Source: Ophiostoma sp. CBS 140.51
Taxonomy: Eukaryota > Ascomycota > Sordariomycetes > Ophiostomatales > Ophiostomataceae
DNA length: 64,000 nucleotides
Reading direction: 5' to 3'
Assembly (NCBI GenBank): GCA_029298735.1
Contig: JANSLP010000079.1
Coordinates: 1-64,000 of the forward strand
In this document: one piece after another, positions 10,531 through 20,741 of the stretch
How the letters are laid out: each line of letters opens with the position of its first letter
How positions within the stretch are numbered: position 1 is the first letter of the stretch
Program-made: the position numbers and the translations under genes
Notes under the pieces: model-generated
Told to the model about the DNA's origin: nothing
What the model saw: only the letters and a program-made list of their open reading frames with translations
Database searches by the model: none

Positions 10531-13063
10531 CAAAATACGATCACGAACATGTCAAACATAACGAAACACGATGCATTTGTTTGGTTCGCTTCTTTTTGGA
10601 ACCATCGCCAACCATTGGTGCATGTAGAATTATGGTAAGGTCCTGCTCTTTTCGGCGGGCTTCCTGATTGGGGAGGTGTTTAAGGTTGTCGTGCTTGGGT
10701 GGCGTGCGGCCAGATCCTGACCCTGTGCACATCTTTGACCATCACATCTGGGCAAGCTTCTTGTTCTGCCCAACGACGTTGCAGTGTTCCTTCGTTGTTC
10801 ATCACAAGGCGTTGAGAGGCGACCTTGACAAGGGCCAGGGACGGGAGGACGAAGAAGCTTATCCAGGATGCAGAGTCTCCAGGATACAGTCGGTACTCCA
10901 GGCAGGTCTCCAGTCAGGCCGAGTGGCCAGAAGCTGTGGAGATCTTCATGAAGGAAGAAGAGAAAGAGAAAAAGAACCACAAAACCTGTTTTACGTCAGG
11001 CAGCGCATTAAAGTTGCCATTGTCACGCATGGCTGTCGGCCGCAATCGCCATTGCAAGTGGAAGAAGGCAAAGACAACAAGATAAAAATAATGTAAAAAA
11101 AAGCACGACGTTGCAGTCCACAGTTACTTTCAAGATGAAGAAAGGTCACTCTCAAAATAAGTCACTGCAACTGCCAGTTACTCTGCAGAGAGACATGCCG
11201 GCAAGATACGACGTCGTGAAAGAGGAGTTCTCCTTGTAAGGAAAGTCGATCTGGGCCGAGGTATCTGCCGTGTTGTACGATGTATCTGTGTGTCTCTACC
11301 GCAGTCAGAAGTGTATCTCATGTTGTGTCTTTATCAAAGTGTAAAGTGGGGGATCTTGCATGCTGTGGCTCCGCCTTGTCTGCTGTCCACTGCTCAGTGC
11401 CCGCCTGGAGCACGGGGCTTTTACTCTTTCTTCCAGGGGCCGGCCCGCCTCTCGAGACCTGATCCCGGCCGAAGGCGAACAAATGCCCCTTTCTTTGTGT
11501 ATATGTTCTCTGCTGTTATTTTGCCCTAATACACTCACTGTTGATTGGCCAGCTACAATGTCTGCCCCCTATTTCCACTCCTGTTGGCCCCCAAATCTGG
11601 GAAATCGGAAGCTGGCAGTCGCTGAACAGTCTAAACAGTCGCTAACATCGACTGGCAGTCGCAGGTGCCTCACTGGCTTCCGCCGCTAACGCCGATACGG
11701 CAGGTCCTTGGAACACACACAAATGAAGGGGCGGATGGGCACGAAGGCACGCGCTGGCATTCACACTTACGAGCAGCACTGCCGCCCGCGACCCTACAGG
11801 GAAGGCACAGCACAGGGAACTGCAAAAAGGTCTCAGAAAGAGGGGGAAGGTGCAATGGGAAGCCGTGGTTCGTTCTTTCCATGTGCAGTGCTGTCGCACC
11901 TTCCTCTTGGCCTTCGCCTTCTGCGACGTTCTTGCCTTTCACGAACGCTCATATTCAACTCCTTTTTGGGCTTCTCACATCTTTCCATCTTATCCATCTC
12001 TCACCTCTCAATCTGAATCTCTCAGGAACCAGGCACACCAACCACGCCAAGTGGCCAAGGACCGGCACATGCTTTCTCCAAGTGTGTGCATAGGTGAGCA
12101 CTATTCCCATAACACTAACACTACCCAAAAACAAGCACAAGGCTAATCTCTGAGGGGAAAGGGGGGATCGTGCTGATCGCTATGTGTCCTGGGGGAAGGT
12201 AGTATTGAAGGAGTTAGATGCGAACCTCTGAGCCCTCTTCGCCATCCAGGGCCAGCGACCATCCCAGGACATCTGCCGCTCATCACTTTTAGTGTTGTCT
12301 CTCATCCTCTTCAGTCCGGTCGTCCACACCAGGACCCGCCCTCGCCCGCGCCCCATCTCCGTTATCACTGGTCCATGGGAGATGAGAGGGGAAAAGCAGT
12401 CGGAGATGTTGGGATGTTGTGGCCTGCATATCGCATCTTCTCGCACCTACACACTTACTTGCACGCGCTTGCTTGCACATCATTGACCAACTGCCTATCT
12501 CGTCGCCAATACGCGCCCGGTCTTGGCCCGCCTGCCCTACCATCGTACCGACCGTCGCGATGATCAGGGACGACGGACTGGATGCACCCTAGTAGGCCAG
12601 CAGGGCCTGCACACTTTTGTCGGTCCTCTCCTTCTCTGCAACTGGGGAAGCTTCCTCTTTCGACCGATTTCGTGCTGGGGATCGTCATGTTGCGATAGCC
12701 GGTGACCATGACCCCCAACAGGGGTCGTAAGGAGGGAAGGACAAGGAAAGCAAAGAACGAGAAGAAGGAGGGCGAGGAAAACAAGGCGACTGAACGAAGA
12801 AGCTTTGCTACCAAACCTTCCTTTCTTGGCAAAGCTTCGACTGCAGCAATGGTTGGATGCAGGCCAGGTGCCTGATGCTTGTCTGTTCTCCGTCGTCGTC
12901 TCGCGACATCTTTTCTTTGTTGTTCCTCATCTCAACCCGGAAGCTGGGACACAACGACGGAAGGCAGCAAAGAGAACACAGGAGACCACAGACGGCCATC
13001 TAGACTACCACGTTGACAATCACATCGATCATCTTCATCTCTCCTCGACGGCCTCCCGACGAA

Positions 13064-13071
13064 CATAAAAG
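13064..13071 (+). promoter_or_regulatory. TATA-like element of the aspartic protease gene
   Basis: CATAAAAG lies 233 bases upstream of the protease ATG and is followed by a long CT-rich leader, the usual arrangement for strongly expressed secreted fungal enzymes. Confidence 0.45.
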
Positions 13072-13303
13072 ACGGGTCCCGCTCTTCCCTTTCTTCGCTT
13101 TCTTGTCTGAGATCTAGATCGCCAGCTCTCATCAACTTCTTCTCCAGTCTCACTTTCTTCTTCTCTAGTCCCTTGTCTCGGACTCTCCCTTGATCGTCTG
13201 CACTTGCCCTGCTCATCAACCTTATTTTGAACTTTATAAGTTCAATCCCCTCCTCTTCACTTGTCGTACATTCTTGACCGTCGTCATCACCACCGTCGTC
13301 GAC

Positions 13304-14533
13304 ATGGCCCCCCTTACCCACTTCCTCGCCGCCGCCAGCTTGGCCGGTCTGGCCGCTGCCGTCCCCGCCGGTCCCAAGGTCGGCACTGCCTCGACCTCGA
13401 CGCTGCACCAGGTCCGCAACCCCAACTACAAGTTCAACGGTGCCGTCTCCGTCTACAAGACCTACCTCAAGTTTGGTGTGCCCATCCCGGAGCACCTCCA
13501 GGCCGCCGTCGACGCCACCGGTCTCATCTCCAAGCGCACCGAGGGCAGTGCTGTTGCCTCGCCCATTGACACCTTAGACGATGCCTACACCATCCCCGTG
13601 AGCATCGGCACCCCGGCCCAGGTCCTGCAGCTTGACCTGGACACGGGCTCGTCCGATCTCTGGGTCTTCTCCAGCGAGACCCCTTCGCGCGAGGTCAACG
13701 GCCAGACCGTCTACAACCCCAGCAAGAGCAGCACCTCCAAGCTGCAGTCGGGCTACACCTGGTCTATTTCGTATGGCGACGGCAGCTCGTCGAGCGGCAA
13801 CATCTACGCCGACACCGTCAGCATTGGCGGCGTCAGCGTCGCTGGCCAGGCGGTCGAGCTGGCCCAGACGGTCTCGGACACTTTTACCTCGGACAGCGCC
13901 GTCGACGGTCTCGTCGGTCTGGGCTTTGACAGCCTCAACACGGCCTCCCCCAAGGCCGTCAACACCTTCTTTGGCAACGCCGAGAGCCAGCTGGATGCTC
14001 CGCTGTTCACGGCTGACCTGAAGCACAATGCCCCCGGTACCTACAACTTTGGCTTCATTGACTCGTCGCTCTACACGGGCTCCATCACCTACGTCCCCGT
14101 CAACACCAACCCGGGCTACTGGACTTTTACGTCTTCGGGCTACGGCATTGGCTCGGCCTTCACGTCGACCTCGCTCACCGGTATTGCCGACACCGGCACC
14201 ACCCTGCTGTACCTGCCCCTGAGCATTGTCAAGGCCTACTACGCCAAGGTCTCGGGCTCGTCCAACTCCAACACCTACGGTGGCTACGTCTTCCCCTGCA
14301 GCGCGACGCTCCCCACTTTCACGTTTGGTGTCGGCTCCGCCAAGATTACCATCCCCGCCAACTACCTCAACTACGGCCCCGTCTCCACTGGCTCGTCGAC
14401 CTGCTTCGGTGGTCTCCAGGACAGCTCCGACATTGGCATCAACATTTTCGGTGATGTTGCCCTCAAGGCTGCTTTTGTTGTCTTTAACGGTGCCAGCTCG
14501 CCCACTCTGGGCTGGGCCACCAAGAACCTGTAA
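13304..14533 (+). CDS. Secreted pepsin-like aspartic protease (family A1)
   Basis: A 409-residue intronless preproenzyme. The ATG at 13304 opens into a signal peptide (MAPLTHFLAAASLAGLAAAV) followed by a propeptide of about 65 residues; an upstream in-frame extension to 13190 is leader sequence. The two catalytic motifs are LDTGSSDLW near residue 112 and IADTGTTLLYLP near 295. The flap SYGDGSSSSG and the C-terminal IFGDVALKAAFVVF are also present, as is a disulfide pair (FPCSA and STCFGG). This is the layout of penicillopepsin, aspergillopepsin I and endothiapepsin. It would be an acid endopeptidase that self-activates in the extracellular medium. There is no GPI signal, so it should be freely secreted rather than wall-bound. 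Confidence 0.95.
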   Translation: MAPLTHFLAAASLAGLAAAVPAGPKVGTASTSTLHQVRNPNYKFNGAVSVYKTYLKFGVPIPEHLQAAVDATGLISKRTEGSAVASPIDTLDDAYTIPVSIGTPAQVLQLDLDTGSSDLWVFSSETPSREVNGQTVYNPSKSSTSKLQSGYTWSISYGDGSSSSGNIYADTVSIGGVSVAGQAVELAQTVSDTFTSDSAVDGLVGLGFDSLNTASPKAVNTFFGNAESQLDAPLFTADLKHNAPGTYNFGFIDSSLYTGSITYVPVNTNPGYWTFTSSGYGIGSAFTSTSLTGIADTGTTLLYLPLSIVKAYYAKVSGSSNSNTYGGYVFPCSATLPTFTFGVGSAKITIPANYLNYGPVSTGSSTCFGGLQDSSDIGINIFGDVALKAAFVVFNGASSPTLGWATKNL

Positions 14534-14619
14534 ATATAAGTGGAAGCCGAAGGCCAACGCTTTTTCAGTTAAACAGGGGTATCGGCCGTAGTCCGACAAC
14601 ACCTTGACGATGATGGAGC

Positions 14620-14651
14620 CATGGAGACATGGAGACGGAGACGGAGACGAG
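14620..14651. repeat. GGAGAC microsatellite
   Basis: Imperfect tandem copies of GGAGAC (with CATGGAGAC variants) lie in the 3' flank between the convergent protease and aminotransferase genes. The 321 bp gap holds nothing else notable. Confidence 0.7.
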
Positions 14652-14854
14652 TCTGAGACACGACATGGAGACTGATGACTGGTGCTGACGATGACGACGA
14701 CGACAAACCACTGGTGCCCTGCGATGCTTGGATCGCGCTGTACATAGTTTCGCCTGTTGGTTTTGGTACAAAAGGATGAGGGGGTAGCAACGTGTTGTTT
14801 ACACCCTGAGTAGTTGTTCTATTCTTCTTTTCAAATTTACTGGAATTCCATTTC

Positions 14855-16355
14855 TCAAACACGTTCTTGCTCGATTGTCTTTAAAACTGTAGTCAACCGT
14901 CGTAGGCCTTCTTCCAGAGTCCTCCTCTCCTGGCTAAAGACGAGGCGGAACTGCCCTGCTTTCTCGGCATGCTCTTCACATGGGTGGAGACCGACACCAG
15001 AGTCGAGGAGGCGCTGGGCCAAGATGAAGTCGGGGTTGTCGTTGTTCTCCGTCTTGGTGGGCAGCCACGGCGACAGGTCAATGTACATAAAGAAGCCGGC
15101 GTTTCTACACAGCGTCAGTGAGTCGATTAAAAAGAAAATTCAAAAATAAAGACGTCGGCCTCGACAAAATATTGTGGACACTCGCCGCGACAAAAAGATT
15201 TGGCTCCGCTGGGGATCGAACCCAGGACCTTCTGCGATCTTGTGCAATCGCTGTGCTGTGAAGCAGACGTCGTAACCAACTAGACCACGGAACCGATAAG
15301 TGAATAATGGAAATTCCAACTCACCCGCGCTGGTACTTGATGCCCACTGCATCGAGGACAGACATTGTGTAAAGTCGGCTATCGCGCAGCCGGGCGCGTG
15401 ATTTCTCGATAAACGAAGCAACAAATTCGCGGTCCTCCAGAAGAGTAGTGGCAATCGCCAGCGAGACGCCCGACGGGTTGTGGAAGCGCATGTTGCAGAT
15501 AACGGCATGACGCAGCTCAATATTGCGCGTAATCAGACTGCCCAGCCGCAGTCCGGCCGCGGCAAAGTCTTTGCTCATGCCGTACAGCACGTGCAGCCGA
15601 TCGGCAGAGATCAAGTCGCCCGTGTCGACGGCCAACACGGACGTAAAGGGGACGTCGTGTCCGTCGTCGAGTCTGTAGGTCGACAGTGCATAGACTTCGT
15701 CGCTGATCAGGTGCAGCTCGTTGGACTCGCAAAACTTCATAATGGCCCGCAGCGTGCCGGCCGAGTAGGCCACGCCCAACGGGTTGTTTGGGTTGACAAT
15801 GAGGAGGGCTCTGATGTTGACGCCTTCAGCTTTGGCGGCATCCAATCGTTCTTGAAACTTGGCTACGACGTCCGTCGAAAAAGCATCCACGCCGTGCATG
15901 TCCGCATACACCATTTTCAGGCCGGCCGTGTTGCCAAAGTCGAGCTCGAAGCGGCCGTACACGGGCCGACCCACAAGAATGCCATCGCCCGGGTCGGCCA
16001 GACTGAGTCCCAGCAACTCGTGGATCGACGTCAGAGCTGCCGCCGTGATGATTTGCTTAGGGAGAACAGGCTTCACTGGGCTAAAGTAGTTGTTGATGTG
16101 CGCCGCCAAAGCCACCGGGAACTCTTCGCCGCCCAGCGTGCTGTACCGGTAGGTGTACACTTTCTTGGGAAAGTCGACTTTTTTTTGCACAAAATCGTGC
16201 AGCTCCCCAATCATCAAGTGGTTCTCGGCCGTGCCAAAGGAGACGACACCCTCTGGGTTGGTGTCGGCGTCGTACGGCGGGTTGCTGCCGGGTGCAAACC
16301 GCCAGGGAATGGCCAAGCTGGCCGCACTGGCCGCGCCGCGGGTGGACAATGACAT
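14855..16355 (-). CDS. ACC-synthase-like PLP-dependent aminotransferase (class I/II)
   Basis: Two exons, 16355-15325 and 15104-14855, encode 426 residues. The 220 bp intron has a GTGAGT donor and a GTGTAG acceptor. Splicing joins IKYQRG to NAGFFMYIDLS in frame, a junction typical of the family. Fold-type I landmarks are YRYSTLGGEEFP near residue 70, VNPNNPLG, ISDEVYAL and the PLP-binding lysine in GMSKDFAAAGLRLG. The closest relatives by motif are 1-aminocyclopropane-1-carboxylate synthase-like proteins. In fungi these include aminotransferases and C-S lyases of secondary metabolism, so true ACC synthase activity should not be assumed. No targeting signal is obvious, which suggests a cytosolic enzyme. 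The intron is unusually long for this window because it contains a complete tRNA gene. Confidence 0.92.
15192..15196 (-). terminator. RNA polymerase III terminator (T5) of tRNA-Val
   Basis: Five T residues on the - strand begin five bases after the tRNA 3' end, the normal Pol III stop. It is also inside the host intron, upstream of its acceptor at 15105. Confidence 0.75.
15201..15294 (-). tRNA. tRNA-Val (anticodon CAC), intron-containing, nested in a protein-gene intron
   Basis: A complete cloverleaf is readable on the - strand. The acceptor arms GGTTCCG/CGGAGCC pair with one G-T wobble. The A box is TGGTCTAGTTGG, the T arm is CTGGG-TTCGATC-CCCAG, the B box is GGTTCGATCC, and the discriminator base is A at 15201. 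The anticodon stem TCTGC/GCAGA holds a loop with anticodon CAC at 15260-15258. It is interrupted after position 37 by a 20-nt canonical tRNA intron at 15256-15237. A T5 run follows 5 bases downstream of the gene. The whole gene lies inside the 220 bp intron of the aminotransferase gene, on the same strand. Confidence 0.95.
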
Positions 16356-17792
16356 GACGGGTGGTGGTTTTGTTGAAAAAAATTAATCGATGTGCAGGCA
16401 GGAAGAAGATGAGCGACGGACGCTGGCTTTAATTATCTACAATAAGTGGATCGTATATCTCGACAAAATCATGGATGGCACACCCTTTACAGAACAATGT
16501 GGTATTCGTTCGTGATTCTGTCGTCATCTTGATGCGTTGTGAAAGTGCTGACAGCCAGTCGGGTGCTGAGCAAGTTAATTCTCTTGCGGGTTCCCCGCGA
16601 TCTCCGAGTTAGGCAGGTAAAAGAAGAGACAAAGAGTGTGAATGGACAGGTAAAAACAGCAGTGCATTATTCACAAAGGTCACAAATATGTCAAAAGGCG
16701 TGAACGACACATTTATTGTTATTATTTTATAAAATATGCACTCAAGCGAAGGCCACAAATCAATGGGAAATAATTTGTTGAATTTCTCTGCCAGGACCGA
16801 AGAGCACTCTTGTACTTTAATTGAATCCAGTCGTTCTTTTTGAGAGATCACCGGACCCAGCAGCAAGGGAGCAAGGGAGAACCAAAGCGAGATGTGAGAG
16901 ACTACGACCGACCAGAAGGAAAGTAGAAAACGTGAAAAGTTCTAGAGTAAACTGCATGTTTCAGATGATCACCTTAATGGACGCCGAGAAAGATCAGCGA
17001 TGAAGATGTTTCTTGGGCGTCGAATTGCCTGCACTTCTTCAATTGATGGGCTGAGCTAATAACTCATGATGACGATGCCCACTGTGATCTGGGTGATTGT
17101 CGCTGAATCGTCGCCCTTACATCAGGGACCTTTCCACCTTTGCATAAGAAATGTATCTCGTGAGTCAAAAGAATTCTCTATCTATTTCTTCATAATTCTG
17201 GTGTATTTATGTATGAATATATAGATACGCTTTGTTTATTCTTTCTTGTTTTCAGCTGTTTGTTTTTCTCAGTCTCTGTACAAACAAAAGTCTTTAAAAA
17301 CACATGTTTTCGTGTGAACCTGTTAAAACTATCAAAGAAATAATGCCGCAACATCAAATGCCAAGCCACCCCCAACTGTGGCTCTGTTCTGTCATGGCTC
17401 GGCCGAGAGAAGACACGAACCACAAAACCAAACAAAAAAGCAAAGTCATCAAACCAGACTTACTACAAAAGCTTAAGCGTATCATCTTTACATATATAAA
17501 CGTGCGGGGTGCACCTTGGCCTAAGCCACATCTCGGGCAACCGTCACTGCAATCTTTACGAGGGCCTTGCCGCAATGCTCCCCATTGCAGCCATCATTGC
17601 GATTTGACGACACACTCGCTTCCGATGTCTCCCGCTGCACCTCACACCTACAGAATATGACCGTTGGTAGGCCTCAACATCCTTGTGGTACGCAAGTGAT
17701 TTAAAGAGAGCCTCTCCTGGTCAACAGCTAGTTGGCATTTGAGTTTGTCAACTTTATTGTCACTGTCCTTCATTTCAGAATCACACGACATC
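16356..17792. other. Divergent intergenic region, nothing supported
   Basis: This is the upstream region of the aminotransferase (-) and of the uncharacterised protein gene (+). It is AT-rich around 16650-16800 and 17200-17300. The only frames are short, mostly non-ATG and without motifs. No RNA gene or repeat is visible. Confidence 0.6.
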
Positions 17793-18800
17793 ATGGGCGC
17801 ACCACCAGCCGGAAGCTCCAGGGCACAGCAGTTCGAGGATGAAGAGGCCCTCCCGACCTACACGCTCGAGCCGGAACCATCGGAGCTGCCAGCCTACGAT
17901 GAAGCAGCCGGCTCTTCTACGAGCGTTCCGCCACCACCGGATACAAAAGCGGCGCCTCCTCCACCTCAACCATTGCGCTCAATGCTCGACGTCGATGATG
18001 GTCCCAGCGGCCGTTTCCTCCCGGAACATGTCCTACCGCCAGCCATTTATGTGTTGGACGACACCGTCATTTATGCCTCTGCCGACTCTGAACGCAAACC
18101 TCTGTACAAGCTCGACTGGAATTTGACGGGCCGACTCGGACCACGGGCCCACTGGATCGAGTTGTCGCGCATGGAGCCCAAAGTGGCCGACCCGACGCAG
18201 CACAAGCCCCGCCACATTTACAATTTGAACCACTGTTCTGCCTACACCGGACCACCCCTAACAGAAGCCGGCGCGACCGCTGCGACGGCGCTTGTCAGCT
18301 TTTACTTTGTGCAGCCCACTGCGGGGCCCTCACGACGGATGGGCTGCCTCGGCTTCAAGAGGGAATCGGACCACTGGACGGCGCTGCCCTTTGGAATCGA
18401 CGAGCAGACGGGTGTAGTGCTGCCGCCGTCAAAGTACACGGCGGCAGGTGGTGCGCCGCTGTGGGAGGCGCGAAAGGTGCAAGGGGCGGCGTGCAAATGG
18501 GTCGAGGCCAGACCCCAAGGGGACAACCGGCCGGCGGGAGATGTGGCCATGGAGTATGATGCAGGGTCGGGGACTGCAGGAGGGAGAGAGTCAGAGCCTC
18601 CCCGCTTGGTGGTGACGGCCACGCTCACACGTCAAAAGAGAGACGCGTTGATTGCCCTCTGGTGTCTTCGGCAGTGGGCAACGCGACATCAGACTTCGGC
18701 AGCACCACCACCAGTAAAGGAGAAGAGCGAATCACGCTGGAAGTCCAACAGCCTGCGGTGGCAGCTGGGGATTCTGCCAACGGCGAAAAAGCCGGAGTAG
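17793..18800 (+). CDS. Uncharacterised ascomycete protein with proline-rich N terminus
   Basis: A 335-residue frame from the ATG at 17793 (an upstream in-frame ATG-like codon at 17739 lies in the leader). I do not recognise a named domain. The first 70 residues are acidic and proline-rich, with two LPxY-type motifs (ALPTYTL, ELPAYDE) that could recruit WW-domain ubiquitin ligases. Residues 75-290 look globular and beta-rich (PPAIYVLDDTVIYAS, RHIYNLNHCSAY, LVSFYFVQP). A C-terminal helix (LTRQKRDALIALWCLRQW) resembles the ending of many fungal hypothetical proteins with a possible tubby/scramblase-like C-terminal fold; that link is only inference. There is no signal peptide or membrane segment, so it is probably cytoplasmic. 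Confidence 0.75.
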   Translation: MGAPPAGSSRAQQFEDEEALPTYTLEPEPSELPAYDEAAGSSTSVPPPPDTKAAPPPPQPLRSMLDVDDGPSGRFLPEHVLPPAIYVLDDTVIYASADSERKPLYKLDWNLTGRLGPRAHWIELSRMEPKVADPTQHKPRHIYNLNHCSAYTGPPLTEAGATAATALVSFYFVQPTAGPSRRMGCLGFKRESDHWTALPFGIDEQTGVVLPPSKYTAAGGAPLWEARKVQGAACKWVEARPQGDNRPAGDVAMEYDAGSGTAGGRESEPPRLVVTATLTRQKRDALIALWCLRQWATRHQTSAAPPPVKEKSESRWKSNSLRWQLGILPTAKKPE

Positions 18801-18837
18801 GAGTAGGGATAGGAGAGGACTGGTCGCGTGTACGAAG

Positions 18838-18895
18838 TCATGTCGTGATGTGTGATGTGTGATGTGCGATGCATGATGGATAATGGATGATGTTT
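18838..18895. repeat. TGTGATG-type microsatellite
   Basis: Degenerate tandem copies of a TGTGATG/GGATGATG motif occupy about 58 bases just after the stop codon of the preceding gene. Confidence 0.65.
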
Positions 18896-19839
18896 GTTTG
18901 CCTGTATGTTAGCGAGCCAGCTTGATAATGAACAATGTGATTTGTGTAAGAAAGGAATGCTTGATAATAAAATAAGTTTGTGGGTAGAGAAGAAAGGGGA
19001 GGCCATAAACGGAAATCGAGGCCATGTCCAGCTGTAGAGTAGTATCCATTTGTCGAGTCAGTCTCAGAGCTTTGGGGACTGTTTTGTTTGACAGCTCGCT
19101 CTCACTATCCACAGTCTCCTGTCAGCGAGGTCCGCCTTCAAGGCCCGTCATTCCTTTTCTTCAACAGCCTTGTTGACACGCCTTGGCGTTGCTACAAAAA
19201 TGCTGCAGAATGTTTCGTTGTGGGTTGATGCAGTCGTGGAAAGAATAGGCGACAACAAAAGGTGACCTCAGTGAAGATCCTCGATACAAAACCATGGTCA
19301 AACCCGGTCTGGGTTGACGGAGGATGTGAGGATGTGCTCACTACGAAGTATGTTCTTCCCTTTTTGATGCTGGTTTACGTCCAAACGCACAGACAAAGAG
19401 GGTTGATGTGTGTGATGTGTCGGAGGATGTGTTGTTGACAGGGGTTGGTTTCTGGTTGTTGGGTCTGGTCAGGGGTTTGACGGAGTATTCAGACGATGTT
19501 TGAGTAAATACCCCCGTGCAAGCGCTGAGAACAGCACTGCACTAAAGACGTCAAGAATTTAGGCCACATCCACCCCGGCGGGTCCCGAAACCCAAATCCA
19601 TCGTCACCTCCTTTCTTTTCTTTACCTTCTCTACCCCAGCATCCTTACTACAGTAGCATCCCAGCTCCTTGATGTGTCCTGAATACATCCTGGCCTCATC
19701 CTGACGGCCACCACTGTCAAACGTCGCTTGTCGACTCTTCGTCTTATTTCTTTTGTGCAGCGGCGTTTGAGCATGGAGCAGGGTCAGGGATGACAGACGA
19801 GTCAGGGGAGAAGAAAAGCACCATCAGAGTTCACGATGA

Positions 19840-19847
19840 TATAAAAG
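19840..19847 (+). promoter_or_regulatory. TATA box of the Ala-rich secreted protein gene
   Basis: A canonical TATAAAAG lies 182 bases before the ATG at 20029 and is followed by a T/C-rich leader. Confidence 0.55.
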
Positions 19848-20028
19848 AACGATGCTGCCTCTTCTTTTGCAGATGGCCTCTTTTGATTCCCTTCTCTCTT
19901 CATTCGCTTCTTCATTCTTTTAATTTGGCTGGTCCTTTAAATTCTTTGTTTGTTTTGTACATTCTCTTCGACGTCAATCTTTGTAATACCTCTTTTTTAT
20001 TTCCTTTAAAACCTTCACCACCGACAAC

Positions 20029-20741
20029 ATGAAGTTCCTCCAGATCCTCGCCCTGGCGGCTACCGCCTCCGCCGTCGCCATTGAGCCCCGCCACCACGCC
20101 GGCAAGAAGACCAAACACACCAAGACAGCGGCTGCCGTTGCCGCTTCTGCCACGTCAGTTGCTGCGGCTGCGGCTGCCACGGCTTCGACTGCCGCCACTG
20201 CCAACGTTGCCGCTGTTGCCGATACCAACTCGATTGCCAACGGCCAGACTGTCGTCCTCTTCGAGGTCAACGGTGTTCCGGGCAACGAGTGCCTCACCTT
20301 CCGCAACAATGGTAAGTCCCCTTCTCCTCGCTTCGCTCGCAGTCCCCCCTGTGCGTCGTCTCGAACACTCGCTAACGCTCGCTCTTAGGCGAAATTGTCG
20401 ATGCCGCTTGTGTCGACACCGCCATCGACCGCCAAATCACCCCGGACACCATCGGCGGCCAAAACGTCCTCCGCGTCCAGCGCACCTTTACTGCCGACTT
20501 CCGTCCTGACCTGTCGGGTGCCGGCGTTCAGGCTTGCATCGGCTTCAACGGCACCGACTTCAAGGCCGTCGACTGCTCGGGTGTCCAGGCTGTCGTCTTT
20601 AACGCGGCCGGTGAGCTCCGCACGACTGACGGTGCCGTCTGTGCCAGCGGCCACGACGGCATCGCCCAGCTGACAATTGACACGACCGGCACAAACTGTG
20701 CGACGTACACTGTGACTGATGTGCAGGCGGCGACTGCTTAA
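20029..20741 (+). CDS. Small secreted Ala-rich protein with six cysteines
   Basis: Two exons, 20029-20311 and 20389-20741, encode 211 residues. The 77 bp intron has GTAAGT, a GCTAAC branch point and a CTTAG acceptor. A clear signal peptide (MKFLQILALAATASAVA) is followed by a short basic stretch (HHAGKKTKHTK), which may be a processing site. An Ala/Thr/Ser low-complexity linker (about residues 33-65) leads into a beta-rich domain of about 145 residues with exactly six cysteines (NEC, AAC, QAC, VDC, AVC, TNC), suggesting three disulfides. I recognise no catalytic motif. Similar Ala-rich fungal secreted proteins are sometimes given misleading names. It could be a wall-associated or effector-like protein; no GPI signal is present. 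Confidence 0.85.

Larger units (their letters stand above)
8401..13303. other. Intergenic region of 4.9 kb, no supported gene
   Basis: This separates the divergent tyrosinase and protease genes. It contains several TATA-like sites (near 8905, 9043 and 9509) not followed by a credible ATG frame, a 101-codon non-ATG frame at 9589-9894, a three-copy 15 bp repeat at 10486-10530, and a pyrimidine-rich leader from about 13070 to 13300 belonging to the protease gene. No transposase, reverse transcriptase or RNA gene was recognised. Confidence 0.55.
18801..20028. other. Intergenic region upstream of the Ala-rich secreted protein
   Basis: There is no coding frame of note. It carries a (TGTGATG)-like repeat near its start and a TATA box with pyrimidine-rich leader near its end. 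Confidence 0.6.
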
